A stretch of DNA of 19,343 nucleotides, taken from positions 1 through 19,343 of the forward strand of contig CABUNG010000041.1 of NCBI GenBank assembly GCA_902492895.1, read 5' to 3'. The DNA comes from an uncultured Oscillospiraceae bacterium. Lineage in GTDB: Bacteria > Bacillota > Clostridia > Oscillospirales > Acutalibacteraceae. The translations under genes and the position numbers were made by a program. The notes below the pieces were generated by a model. The model saw only the letters and a list, made by a program, of their open reading frames with translations, was not told the DNA's origin and made no database searches. Position 1 is the stretch's first letter. Every line of letters begins with the position of its first letter. Positions 1-8,152 of this stretch are shown one piece after another.

Positions 1-27
1 ATGTCCCCTTGGAACCCCAAATTACCG

Positions 28-54
28 GCCGGTTTCCTTTTGAGGGAAACCGGC
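28..54 (+). promoter_or_regulatory. Leader hairpin upstream of the pyrimidine operon
   Basis: A perfect 10-bp inverted repeat (GCCGGTTTCC / GGAAACCGGC, 28-37 and 45-54) with a 7-base loop. There is no T-run after it, so it is not a plain intrinsic terminator. It could be part of an untranslated leader of the pyr operon or the tail of an upstream transcription unit. I could not match it to the PyrR-binding loop consensus with confidence. Confidence 0.4.
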
Positions 55-91
55 AGGAGCGCGGACACCCGAACGAACGGCCATACAGGAA

Positions 92-106
92 GGGGCCCGA
101 GGCCCC
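92..106 (+). promoter_or_regulatory. Short GC-rich leader hairpin (GGGGCC-CGA-GGCCCC)
   Basis: A perfect 6-bp stem with a three-base loop, 62 bases before pyrF. Only weak pairing partners and no U-tract follow. Together with the 28-54 hairpin it suggests a structured leader, but the function is unknown. Confidence 0.3.
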
Positions 107-128
107 AAGGGATGGCTGCTCATAAATC

Positions 129-146
129 TATGTATGTATATTCAAT
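129..146 (+). promoter_or_regulatory. Possible ARG box (ArgR/AhrC operator) before pyrF
   Basis: The 18-mer beginning TATGTATG and ending ATTCAAT matches the ARG box consensus WNTGAATWWWWATTCANW at all informative positions but two. It lies 22 bases before the pyrF start codon in an AT-rich patch of otherwise GC-rich DNA. ArgR control would make sense because carAB also supplies carbamoyl phosphate for arginine. AT-rich matches occur by chance, so this is a candidate only. Confidence 0.28.
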
Positions 147-168
147 TTCAAATCAATGGAGGCGTACC

Positions 169-1095
169 ATGGCACTGGACAGACTGATCGACGCGATCGC
201 GCAGACCGGCAACCCCACGGTGGCGGGGCTGGACCCGAAACTCGACTACATACCCGCGTTTCTGATTCGGGAGGCGTTCCGGGAACACGGCGAGACGCTC
301 GAGGGCGCCGCGGCCGCGGTCCTCGCCTACAACCGCGGGCTGATCGATGCCCTCTGCGGCACGGTCCCGGCCATCAAGCCCCAGGCGGCGTATTATGAAC
401 GGCTGGGCTGGCCGGGTGTCCGGGCGCTGGCCGACACCATCGCCTACGCCAAAAGCCGTGGGATGTTCGTCATCACCGACGGCAAGCGCAACGATATCGG
501 GGCCACGATGGAGGCCTATGCCGCCGCCCATCTCGGGCAGGTGACGGTGGGTTCCGCCCTGTGCGAGCCCTTCGGCGGGGACGCGCTGACGGTCAACGGC
601 TATCTCGGCTCCGACGGCATCCGGCCGCTGCTGAGCGTATGCCGGGAGCGGGACACCGGCATATTCGTCCTGGTCAAGACCTCCAACCCCTCCTCCGGCG
701 AGCTGCAGGACCGCCTGATCGACGGAGAACCGGTCTACCGCCGGATGGGCGCCATGTGCGAAACGTGGGGAGAGGAGCTCCCCGGCCGGTACGGCTACTC
801 CGGCGTCGGCGCCGTGGTGGGGGCTACTTATCCCGCGCAGCTCGCCGAGCTGCGGCAGGCGCTGCCCCGGACCTTCTTCCTGGTGCCGGGATACGGCGCG
901 CAGGGGGGCGGGGCCGCGGATGTGGCCGCCGCCTTCGATAAAGACGGCGGAGGTGCGGTGATCAATTCCTCCCGCGCCATTATGTGCGCCTGGAAAAAGG
1001 AAGGCTGCCCGCCCGAGGAGTATGCCGGGGCGGCCCTGCGGGAAGCCGTCCGGATGAAGGAGGACATTCTCGCGGCGCTGGAAAAACGGGGCTGA
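169..1095 (+). CDS. pyrF: Orotidine 5'-phosphate decarboxylase (type 2)
   Basis: Catalyses the last step of UMP synthesis, decarboxylating OMP to UMP in the cytoplasm. The 308-residue product has the length of the type 2 subfamily (about 270-310). The catalytic D-x-K-x-x-D-I motif is present as D104-G-K106-R-N-D109-I, followed by the GATMEAYAAAHLG stretch typical of this subfamily. The C-terminal phosphate-binding region is recognisable around VPGYGAQGGG. The start at 169 is preferred over upstream in-frame ATGs (for example 112) because GGAGG lies 6 bases before it and the N-terminus then matches the family. First visible gene of a pyrF-carA-carB-pyrK-pyrD operon, 124 bases before carA. Family assignment is firm. 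Confidence 0.96.
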   Translation: MALDRLIDAIAQTGNPTVAGLDPKLDYIPAFLIREAFREHGETLEGAAAAVLAYNRGLIDALCGTVPAIKPQAAYYERLGWPGVRALADTIAYAKSRGMFVITDGKRNDIGATMEAYAAAHLGQVTVGSALCEPFGGDALTVNGYLGSDGIRPLLSVCRERDTGIFVLVKTSNPSSGELQDRLIDGEPVYRRMGAMCETWGEELPGRYGYSGVGAVVGATYPAQLAELRQALPRTFFLVPGYGAQGGGAADVAAAFDKDGGGAVINSSRAIMCAWKKEGCPPEEYAGAALREAVRMKEDILAALEKRG

Positions 1096-1219
1096 AGCCC
1101 TGGAAACGGGGAAAAAGAGGAAGCAAAGCCCCGCTTTTGCGCGGCTGAAACGCGGCAGAATAGTGGCAAAATCGAGGCAAAGTGACCTTGCACACCACCA
1201 GAAAGGGATGGGCATCAGA

Positions 1220-2317
1220 ATGAAAACTGCGTATTTGCTTTTAGAGGACGGAACCGCCTATAAGGGGTATGCCATGGGAGCCGAACGGGATCTCTCCGCC
1301 GGCGAGGCGATCGGTGAGGTGGTATTCAATACCGACATGACCACCAGCCAGGATCTTCTCCAGGACCCGACGTATTCGGGCCAGATCGTGGTGCAGACCT
1401 ATCCGCTCATCGGCAACCGGGGGGTGGATCCGGTCAGCCCGTCCAAATTTGTGGCGAGCGGCTATGTGGTGCGGGAATGGTGCGTGGAGCCCACCGACGC
1501 CCACGAATTCGTCACCCTCGACGACTATCTCCGCGGGCTCGGCATCGCCGGTCTCTGCGGTGTGGATACCCGCGCCCTGACCCGGCATATCCGGGATCAC
1601 GGCGTCATGAACGGCATGATCGTGGACACGCCCGACGCCCGGCCCGACCGGATCGCCCGGCTGAAAGACTACCGGGTGCCCCCGGCCGTCGGCAAAATCA
1701 CGCTGAGCAAGCCCCAGCGCTGGGAGGCGGAACGCCCCCTGTACGAAATCGCCATTCCGGACTACGGGTTCCGGGTGTCGATCCTGGAGCATTTTCTCAG
1801 CCGGGGCTGTTCCTGCACCCTCTACCCCGCCTACACCCCCGCCGCGGATATTCTCGCGGCGAACCCCGATGGCCTCGTGCTCTCCGACGGGCCCGGCGAT
1901 CCCTGGGACAATCCGGAGATCGTGGAGATCCTGCGCGCTCTGGCGGACAGCGGCCGGCCGATATTCGGCTGGGGGCTCGGACACCAGCTCATGGCGGTCG
2001 CCGCGGGGATGGAGATCGAAAAGCTGCCGGTCGGCCACCGGGGTAGCAACCAGCCGGTCCGCAACCTCGACAACGGCCGGGTGATGGTCACGGAACAGAA
2101 TCACGGGTACACCGTGGCGCTCGGCAGTGTGAAGGATGAGGTAGCCGAGGCGTTCCTGCGCAACGTCAACGACGGCACCGTGGAAGGGCTCCGCTACCGC
2201 CGTCCGATCCTGACGGTGCAGTTTGAACCCTCCGACGGCAACGGATACCAGGACACCGCCTGGGTATTCGACGCGTTTGTGCGTATGCTGCGTGAAGATC
2301 GGGAAAAGCGCGGCTGA
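1220..2317 (+). CDS. carA: Carbamoyl phosphate synthase small subunit with degenerate glutaminase triad
   Basis: The small subunit normally hydrolyses glutamine and channels ammonia to CarB. At 365 residues it has family length, with the N-terminal CarA domain (residues 1-150) and a class I amidotransferase domain (from about 170). Fold motifs remain: SDGPGDP, FGWGLGHQ, QNHGY. However, the nucleophile position of G-I-C-L-G-H-Q is Gly252, and the H-P-E near the C-terminus reads E336-P-S338, so Cys, His and Glu of the triad are all gone. The conserved Ser of the E. coli D-P-S-Y segment is Thr. The reading frame is intact and CarB is normal, so this is probably a structural or regulatory subunit of an ammonia-using enzyme rather than a decaying gene. 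The start at 1220 is favoured because AAAGGGATGGG lies 8 bases upstream, as before carB. Confidence 0.93.
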   Translation: MKTAYLLLEDGTAYKGYAMGAERDLSAGEAIGEVVFNTDMTTSQDLLQDPTYSGQIVVQTYPLIGNRGVDPVSPSKFVASGYVVREWCVEPTDAHEFVTLDDYLRGLGIAGLCGVDTRALTRHIRDHGVMNGMIVDTPDARPDRIARLKDYRVPPAVGKITLSKPQRWEAERPLYEIAIPDYGFRVSILEHFLSRGCSCTLYPAYTPAADILAANPDGLVLSDGPGDPWDNPEIVEILRALADSGRPIFGWGLGHQLMAVAAGMEIEKLPVGHRGSNQPVRNLDNGRVMVTEQNHGYTVALGSVKDEVAEAFLRNVNDGTVEGLRYRRPILTVQFEPSDGNGYQDTAWVFDAFVRMLREDREKRG

Positions 2318-2387
2318 CAAAGCCGTTTGGCTGGATACAGGGACCGCCGGCCCAGCTGTAAGGTCCGGCAGAAAGGGATGGTAAGAT

Positions 2388-5300
2388 ATGCCCAAACGGC
2401 AAGATGTGAAAAAAGTACTGGTGATCGGCTCCGGCCCCATCGTGATCGGACAGGCGGCGGAATTCGATTACGCCGGCACCCAGGCCTGCCGCGCGCTCAA
2501 GGAAGAGGGCCTCGAGGTGGTGCTGGTCAATTCCAACCCCGCCACCATTATGACGGACAAGACCATGGCGGACATGATTTATATCGAGCCTCTCACGGTG
2601 GAGGTCATCAAACGGATCATCGACATCGAAAAACCGGACAGCGTGCTCGCCAACATGGGCGGACAGACGGGGCTGAATATCGGCATGGAGCTGTCGGAGG
2701 GGGATTTCCTCTCCTCACGGGGGGTGAAGCTCCTCGGCGTCAACCCCGAAACCATCCGCAAGGCCGAGGACCGGCAGATGTTCAAAGACACCATGCTCTC
2801 GATCGGCGAGCCCTGCATCCCCTCGAAAGTGGTGGAATCGGTCGAGGACGCGCTCGACTTTGCCCACGAAATCGAGTACCCCGTTGTTGTACGGCCCGCT
2901 TACACGCTCGGCGGCACCGGCGGCGGCTTCGTCCATAACGACGACGAGATGCGCGAGATCTGCGCGGGGGGGCTGCGGGCTTCCCTGATCCATCAGGTGC
3001 TCATCGAAAAGAGCGTCGCCGGATGGAAGGAAATCGAGTTCGAGGTTATCCGGGACGGCGCCGGCAACGCCATCGACGTCTGCTCGATGGAAAACGTCGA
3101 CCCGGTCGGCATCCACACCGGCGACTCCATCGTCGTCGCCCCCGCCCAGACCATGTCCGCCTCCGAGTTCCGGATGATGCGGGCCGCGGCGCTCAACATC
3201 GTCACCGCGCTCGGCGTCGAGGGCGGGTGCAACGTCCAGTTCGCCCTGAAGCCGGATTCGCGTGAATACGCGGTCATCGAGGTCAATCCCCGGGTGTCCC
3301 GCTCCTCCGCCCTGGCCTCCAAGGCGACCGGCTACCCCATCGCGAAGGTGGCCTGCAAAATCGCCATCGGCTACCGCCTCGACGAGATCCTCAACGCCGT
3401 GACCGGCAAAACCTACGCCTGCAACGAGCCGGCGGTGGATTACTGCGTCATCAAGTTCCCCAAATGGCCCTTTGACAAGTTTGTCTATGCCGACCGCCGT
3501 CTGGGCACCCAGATGAAGGCGACGGGCGAAGTGATGTCCATCGGTTCAGGGTTTGAAATCGCTCTGATGAAGGCGGTGCGGTCGATTGAGCTCGGCATCG
3601 ACACGATGAACCTGCCGAAGCTGGATAAAAAGAGCGACGAGGAAATCCGGGAGATCATCGCCCACATGGACGACGAGCGGATTTTCGCGATCTATGCGGC
3701 TCTCAAGCGGAAGATCATGACCCCGGACGAAATTTTCGATATGACCAAGGTGGACCGCTGGTTCCTCTCCAAGCTCAACCGCCTGGTGGCGATGGAGAAC
3801 GAGCTCGCCGCGGCGCCGCTCGATGAGGAAACCTATCTGCGCGCCAAGCGGCTCGGTTTCCTCGACGGCACCATCGAACGCCTGTCTGGCCAGAAGGTTC
3901 CGGTCAAACTGCACGCCGCTTACAAGATGGTGGACACCTGCGCCGCCGAATTCGACGCCGAAACCCCCTATTTCTATTCGACCTGGGACGAGGAGAACGA
4001 GGCCGCGATCCACAATGAAAAGCTGGCATCGGGAAAGAAGCGGGTGATCGTGTTCGGATCAGGCCCGATCCGGATCGGACAGGGCATCGAGTTCGACTAC
4101 TGCTCGGTCCACTGCGTCCGCACCCTGAAAAAGCTGGGGTATGAGGCGATCATCGCGAACAACAACCCCGAGACTGTGTCGACCGATTTCGACACCTCCG
4201 ACCGGCTCTACTTCGATCCGCTCACCCCGGAGGACGTGGACAATGTCCTCGCAACCGAACATCCCGACGCCGTGGTGGTGCAGTTCGGCGGCCAGACGGC
4301 CATCAAGCTGACCAAACACCTGGAAAAACGCGGGGTAAAGATCCTGGGCACGCCGGCCGACAGCATCGACGCGGCCGAGGACCGGGAGCGGTTCGACGAG
4401 CTGCTCGAACAGTGCGGCATCCCGCGGCCGGAGGGCACGACCGTCTTCACGACCGAGGCCGCGCTCGAAGCGGCGCGGCGGCTGGGCTATCCGGTGCTGC
4501 TCCGTCCCTCCTACGTACTCGGCGGGCAGAACATGATCATTGCCTACGACGACAACGACGTGACCGAATATATGGCGATCATCACCTCCCACAAGCTCGA
4601 GAATCCCGTGCTCATCGACAAGTATCTGATGGGCAAGGAGGTCGAGGTGGACGCCATCTGCGACGGGGAGGATTATCTGATCCCGGGCATTATGGAGCAT
4701 GTCGAGCGTGCGGGCGTCCATTCGGGCGACTCGATCTCGGTCTACCCGACCCAGACCCTGGACGACCGGATCCGGCAGACCATCATCGATTACACCGGCC
4801 GGCTGTCGAAGGCCCTGCATGTCATCGGCCTCGTGAACATCCAGTATGTGGTGTATCAGGACACGGTGTATGTCATCGAAGTCAATCCCCGTTCCTCCCG
4901 GACGGTGCCCTACATCAGCAAGGTGACGAACGTCCCGATGGTGGAGCTGGCCACCCGCTGCATGTTCGGCGAAAAGCTCGCCGATATGGGCTACGGCACC
5001 GGGCTGTTCCCGGAACGGGATACCGTGGCGGTCAAGGTGCCGGTGTTCAGCTTTGAAAAGCTGCGGGATCTCGACGTCCAGCTCGGGCCGGAGATGAAAT
5101 CCACCGGTGAGGTGCTGGGGCTGGCCAAATCCTTCGGCAACGCGCTGCTCAAGGGGCTGGTCGCCGCGGGATACAAGATGAAAAAATCGGGCGGTGTCCT
5201 CATCACGGTGCGGGATTCGGACAAAAACGAGGCGCTGCACGTGGCCGACCGCTTCCGCGCCATGGGCTTCGATATTTACGCGACGGCCGGCACGGCCAAC

Positions 5301-5582
5301 CGCCTGAACAAAGAGATGATCCCGGCTTCGGCGGTGCGCAAGCTGCACGAGGAGCATCCGAACATCGCCGATCTGCTGGAAAGCGGCAAAATCGACTACA
5401 TCCTCTCCACCGACGCCCACGGGCGGGATCCCAAGCTCGCGAGCGTGCGGATGCGGCGGCTGGCGGTGGAACGGGCCATCCCGGTCTTTACCTCGGTGGA
5501 TACGGCCGAGGCGCTGCTGCGCTGCCTCGCCATGGATCAGACCATGGCGGATATGGAGCTCATCGACATCACGAAGGTCTGA
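2388..5582 (+). CDS. carB: Carbamoyl phosphate synthase large subunit
   Basis: Makes carbamoyl phosphate from bicarbonate, ammonia and two ATP; feeds both pyrimidine and arginine synthesis. The 1064 residues are full length. There are two homologous ATP-grasp halves: the first starts with VIGSGPIVIGQAAEFDYAG and carries R169 in RPAYTLGGTGGG and NPRVSRSSALASKATGYP; the second starts near residue 549 with FGSGPIRIGQGIEFDYC and carries RPSYVLGGQN and NPRSSRTVPYISK. An MGS-like allosteric domain occupies about 930-1064. In that domain the usual I-N-T is L-S1007-T, a change near the effector phosphate site. The RBS is AAAGGGATGG, 6 bases before the ATG, within a 13-base string (CAGAAAGGGATGG) identical to that before carA. 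Confidence 0.98.
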   Translation: MPKRQDVKKVLVIGSGPIVIGQAAEFDYAGTQACRALKEEGLEVVLVNSNPATIMTDKTMADMIYIEPLTVEVIKRIIDIEKPDSVLANMGGQTGLNIGMELSEGDFLSSRGVKLLGVNPETIRKAEDRQMFKDTMLSIGEPCIPSKVVESVEDALDFAHEIEYPVVVRPAYTLGGTGGGFVHNDDEMREICAGGLRASLIHQVLIEKSVAGWKEIEFEVIRDGAGNAIDVCSMENVDPVGIHTGDSIVVAPAQTMSASEFRMMRAAALNIVTALGVEGGCNVQFALKPDSREYAVIEVNPRVSRSSALASKATGYPIAKVACKIAIGYRLDEILNAVTGKTYACNEPAVDYCVIKFPKWPFDKFVYADRRLGTQMKATGEVMSIGSGFEIALMKAVRSIELGIDTMNLPKLDKKSDEEIREIIAHMDDERIFAIYAALKRKIMTPDEIFDMTKVDRWFLSKLNRLVAMENELAAAPLDEETYLRAKRLGFLDGTIERLSGQKVPVKLHAAYKMVDTCAAEFDAETPYFYSTWDEENEAAIHNEKLASGKKRVIVFGSGPIRIGQGIEFDYCSVHCVRTLKKLGYEAIIANNNPETVSTDFDTSDRLYFDPLTPEDVDNVLATEHPDAVVVQFGGQTAIKLTKHLEKRGVKILGTPADSIDAAEDRERFDELLEQCGIPRPEGTTVFTTEAALEAARRLGYPVLLRPSYVLGGQNMIIAYDDNDVTEYMAIITSHKLENPVLIDKYLMGKEVEVDAICDGEDYLIPGIMEHVERAGVHSGDSISVYPTQTLDDRIRQTIIDYTGRLSKALHVIGLVNIQYVVYQDTVYVIEVNPRSSRTVPYISKVTNVPMVELATRCMFGEKLADMGYGTGLFPERDTVAVKVPVFSFEKLRDLDVQLGPEMKSTGEVLGLAKSFGNALLKGLVAAGYKMKKSGGVLITVRDSDKNEALHVADRFRAMGFDIYATAGTANRLNKEMIPASAVRKLHEEHPNIADLLESGKIDYILSTDAHGRDPKLASVRMRRLAVERAIPVFTSVDTAEALLRCLAMDQTMADMELIDITKV

Positions 5583-5618
5583 CGGACCGGGGACGGCCCG
5601 TCTGAAAAGGAGACATCT

Positions 5619-6395
5619 ATGCGCTATAGGCAGGAGCAGGCGGCGATTCTCCATATCGAGGAAATCGCCCCCGGCGTTTACAACAGCATACTGTCCGCGA
5701 AAGCGATCGCCCGGGCCGCGACGGCCGGGCAGTTCGTCCAGGTTCTCTGCGATTCTTACCAGCTTCGCCGGCCGATCTCCATCGCCGGTTTCGACGCCTC
5801 CCTCGGCATCCTGCGCTTGGTTTTTGAGGTGCGGGGCCAGGGCACCGCATGGCTGGCCGGCCGGAAGAAGGGGGATCTCCTCGATCTGATCGGGCCGCTC
5901 GGCCACGGGTTTCCGCTCACGGATGCGTCGAAGAAGGCCGTGATGGTGGGGGGCGGCATCGGCACGCCGCCGCTGCTGCCGCTATCCCAGTTCCACGGGG
6001 CGAACGCCACCGTCATCACCGGCTTCCGCACGGCCTCCGCCGCGATCCTGCAGGCGGATTTCGCCGCCTCCGGAGCGGAGACGATCCTCTGTACCGACGA
6101 CGGGTCGGCGGGCTTCCATGGCTTTACCACCGAGGCGCTCGAACAGCGGCTCTCGAGAGGCGACGTGGAGGTGGTCTACACCTGCGGACCCAAGGTCATG
6201 ATGAAGGGGGTCGCCAAGCTCGCGGAGGCGGCCGGAGCGGTCTGCTACGTCTCGATGGAGGAACGGATGGGCTGCGGCGTGGGGGCCTGCCTCGGCTGCA
6301 CCTGCAAAACCAAAAACGAACAGGGCGGAACGCAGATGACCCGGGTTTGCCTGAACGGCCCGGTATTCCGTTCGACGGAGGTGGACTGGACATGA
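5619..6395 (+). CDS. pyrK: Dihydroorotate dehydrogenase B, electron transfer subunit (FAD/2Fe-2S)
   Basis: Passes electrons from the PyrD FMN to NAD+ in the class 1B heterotetramer. The 258 residues show, in order, an FAD-binding barrel with RRPISI (51-55), the loop GPLGHGF (92-98), a nucleotide-binding glycine-rich GGGIGTPPL (111-119), the CGPKVMMK stretch (from 189), and a 2Fe-2S cluster site with C219, C224, C227 and C244; C229 is an additional cysteine. AAAAGGAG lies 6 bases before the ATG. It starts 36 bases after carB and its stop overlaps the pyrD start in ATGA, which fits translational coupling of the two subunits. Confidence 0.96.
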   Translation: MRYRQEQAAILHIEEIAPGVYNSILSAKAIARAATAGQFVQVLCDSYQLRRPISIAGFDASLGILRLVFEVRGQGTAWLAGRKKGDLLDLIGPLGHGFPLTDASKKAVMVGGGIGTPPLLPLSQFHGANATVITGFRTASAAILQADFAASGAETILCTDDGSAGFHGFTTEALEQRLSRGDVEVVYTCGPKVMMKGVAKLAEAAGAVCYVSMEERMGCGVGACLGCTCKTKNEQGGTQMTRVCLNGPVFRSTEVDWT

Positions 6396-7309
6396 GCGAC
6401 ATGCGGGTGAATCTCTGCGGGGTGGAACTGAAGAACCCGGTCATCGCCGCGTCCGGAACCTTCGGCTACGGCATGGAATATAACGAATTTTATCCGGTCT
6501 CGACGCTCGGCGGCATCTCCTGTAAGGGGACGACGCTCCGGGAACGTCAGGGGAATCTGTCCCCCCGGATCGCGGAGACCCCCTCCGGCATGCTCAACAG
6601 CGTGGGGCTCCAGAATCCCGGCGTGGATACGTTTTTGTCCACCTATCTCCCCTGGCTGAAGGGACAGGACACGGTGGTGATCGCGAATATCGCGGGGCAC
6701 AGTCCCGAGGAGTACGGCGACATGGCCGACCGGCTACGGGACAGCGCGGTCGACATGATCGAGCTCAACATCTCCTGTCCGAACGTCAAGGAGGGCGGAG
6801 TGAACTTCGGCACCTCCTGCGGCAGCGTCGAGGCGGTCACCGCGCTGGTCAAAAAGCGCTGCGGGAGCAAGCCCCTGATGGTCAAGCTGACCCCCAACGT
6901 CACCTCCATCGGGGATATCGCCGCGGCGGCGGAGGCGGCCGGGGCGGACTGCATCTCCTTAATCAACACCCTGACCGGGATGCGGGTGGATCTCCGCTCC
7001 CGCCGTCCCATTCTGCACAACAACACCGGCGGGCTTTCCGGCCCTGCCGTGCTGCCGGTCGCCATCCGGATGGTGAGCGAGGTTTACCGCCGCGTCAAGG
7101 TGCCGGTCGTCGGCATGGGCGGCATTTCCACCTGGGAGGATGCGGCCGAGATGATGATCGCGGGCGCGGCCGCCGTGCAGGTGGGCGCCGCCAATTTTAG
7201 AGATCCCTTCGCTATGCCCAAGATCATCGACGGGCTGGCCGCTTACGCGGACAGCCAGAAGCTGTCGAGCATCACGGAACTGACCGGAACGCTGCAGCTT
7301 TGGGAATGA
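6392..7309 (+). CDS. pyrD: Dihydroorotate dehydrogenase B, catalytic subunit (class 1B)
   Basis: Oxidises dihydroorotate to orotate on FMN; cytoplasmic and paired with PyrK. The 305 residues contain the N-terminal SGTFGYG, K45 in the SCKGTTL stretch, the catalytic-base loop NISCPNVKEGG with C129 (the Cys base marks class 1), LINTLTGM, the NNTGGLSGPA segment, and the FMN phosphate site GMGGISTWEDA followed by GAAAVQVGAANF. The start at 6392 overlaps the pyrK stop (ATGA) and has GGAGG 10 bases upstream; the next Met at 6401 would be too far from it. It is the last gene of the operon; pyrE does not follow here. Confidence 0.97.
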   Translation: MSDMRVNLCGVELKNPVIAASGTFGYGMEYNEFYPVSTLGGISCKGTTLRERQGNLSPRIAETPSGMLNSVGLQNPGVDTFLSTYLPWLKGQDTVVIANIAGHSPEEYGDMADRLRDSAVDMIELNISCPNVKEGGVNFGTSCGSVEAVTALVKKRCGSKPLMVKLTPNVTSIGDIAAAAEAAGADCISLINTLTGMRVDLRSRRPILHNNTGGLSGPAVLPVAIRMVSEVYRRVKVPVVGMGGISTWEDAAEMMIAGAAAVQVGAANFRDPFAMPKIIDGLAAYADSQKLSSITELTGTLQLWE

Positions 7310-7414
7310 GCCATTTTCTGCGGGTATAGGGCGGGCCGCCGGGGCACGATGGCGACAAGGCCCTCCCCCGTTCTCTTGGACCATTTCCCGCATACCCGGC
7401 TTTGCGGACAGGAT

Positions 7415-7445
7415 CCGGAGGGGACCGGGGTCCGGGGGCTTTTTT
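7415..7445 (+). terminator. Probable rho-independent terminator of the pyr operon
   Basis: CCGGA (7415-7419) pairs with TCCGG (7431-7435), with an alternative inner GGAC-CGGG-GTCC stem, followed by GGGGC and six T residues (7440-7445). The stem is imperfect but G-rich and its position 106 bases after pyrD fits. Confidence 0.45.
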
Positions 7446-7570
7446 AAACAATTCCGCCGGAACGGGCGATCCGTTTTCCGCTCCGTCTCGCCTAAAGTTC
7501 GGATGAGGACCATGGACCAGCCGGTTTCCGTTCCCCCCTACCGATCCGGGCGGAGAGGGCGGCGTCCGGC

Positions 7571-7602
7571 GTATGGTCCGTAAAGGTGTATGGTCGGTAA
7601 AG
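7571..7602. repeat. Two-copy tandem repeat, period 17, before the GNAT gene
   Basis: GTATGGTCCGTAAAG (7571-7585) and GTATGGTCGGTAAAG (7588-7602) differ at one base and are separated by GT. The repeat ends directly at the AGGAGGGAGG ribosome binding site, so it lies in the probable 5' leader or over the promoter. It could be a direct-repeat operator or a small duplication. Confidence 0.6.
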
Positions 7603-7618
7603 AGGAGGGAGGCCGCTT

Positions 7619-8137
7619 ATGAAGTGCCGCATTCGTCGGGAAACCGCAGGAGACGCCGGCGCCGTTTTTGAGGTGGTCCGCTCCGCATTCGAACACGCCC
7701 TGCCATCCGATCACGACGAGCACCATCTCGTCGAACGGCTGCGGAAGAGCTCCGCCTTCGTGCCGGAGCTGTCCCTGGTGGCGGAATCGGACGGCCGGAT
7801 CGCGGGACACATCCTGTTTACGGAAATCCGGATCGCGGACACGACCCAGCTGGCGCTTGCCCCCTTATCCGTCGTCCCGTCCCTGCAGAGGATGGGGATC
7901 GGCGGACAGCTCATCCGGGAGGGGCACTGCATCGCCAGGGATATGGGCTACACGTTCTCGGTTGTGCTCGGCCATCCGGGCTATTATCCCCGGTTTGGGT
8001 ACCGGCCGGCCTCGGCCTTCGGCATCCGCGCGCCGTTCGAGGTGCCGGACGAGGTATACATGGCGCTGAACCTGCAGGGGACGGATGGGAAGCTGGACGG
8101 CGTGGCCATATACCCGCCCGAATTCGGTATTAATTGA
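7619..8137 (+). CDS. GNAT family N-acetyltransferase, YhbS-like
   Basis: A predicted acetyl-CoA-dependent acyltransferase; substrate unknown. The 172 residues cover one GNAT domain. The acetyl-CoA pyrophosphate loop is Q90-R-M-G-I-G95, preceded by the beta4 segment LAPLSVVPSL, and the C-terminal part has VLGHPGYYPRFGYRPA, a hallmark of the YhbS (COG3153) subgroup. The SD AGGAGGGAGG is unusually strong and lies 6 bases before the ATG. It is a monocistronic gene between the pyr operon terminator and its own terminator at 8153-8187, so context gives no clue to the substrate. Confidence 0.88.
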   Translation: MKCRIRRETAGDAGAVFEVVRSAFEHALPSDHDEHHLVERLRKSSAFVPELSLVAESDGRIAGHILFTEIRIADTTQLALAPLSVVPSLQRMGIGGQLIREGHCIARDMGYTFSVVLGHPGYYPRFGYRPASAFGIRAPFEVPDEVYMALNLQGTDGKLDGVAIYPPEFGIN

Positions 8138-8152
8138 AGGATTTGCTGCATG

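Larger units (their letters stand above)
7310..7618. other. Intergenic region: pyr operon end and GNAT gene upstream region
   Basis: A 309-base stretch with no credible gene. It holds a G-rich terminator candidate (7415-7445), a distant 7-bp complement (CGGGTAT 7321-7327 with ATACCCG 7392-7398), and a tandem 17-base-period repeat just before the GNAT RBS. I could not identify a convincing -35/-10 pair for the GNAT gene. Confidence 0.5.

Noticed and set aside
28..118. PyrR attenuator or a known riboswitch
   Set aside because: Hairpins are present but no terminator U-tract and no confident PyrR loop match.
1..168. Extension of pyrF upstream to position 1 or to the ATG at 112
   Set aside because: The extra residues do not resemble the family and the only good SD is the GGAGG before 169.
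4059..5906. A 615-codon open frame on - across carB and pyrK
   Set aside because: Antisense to strongly conserved genes, with no RBS or recognisable domain.
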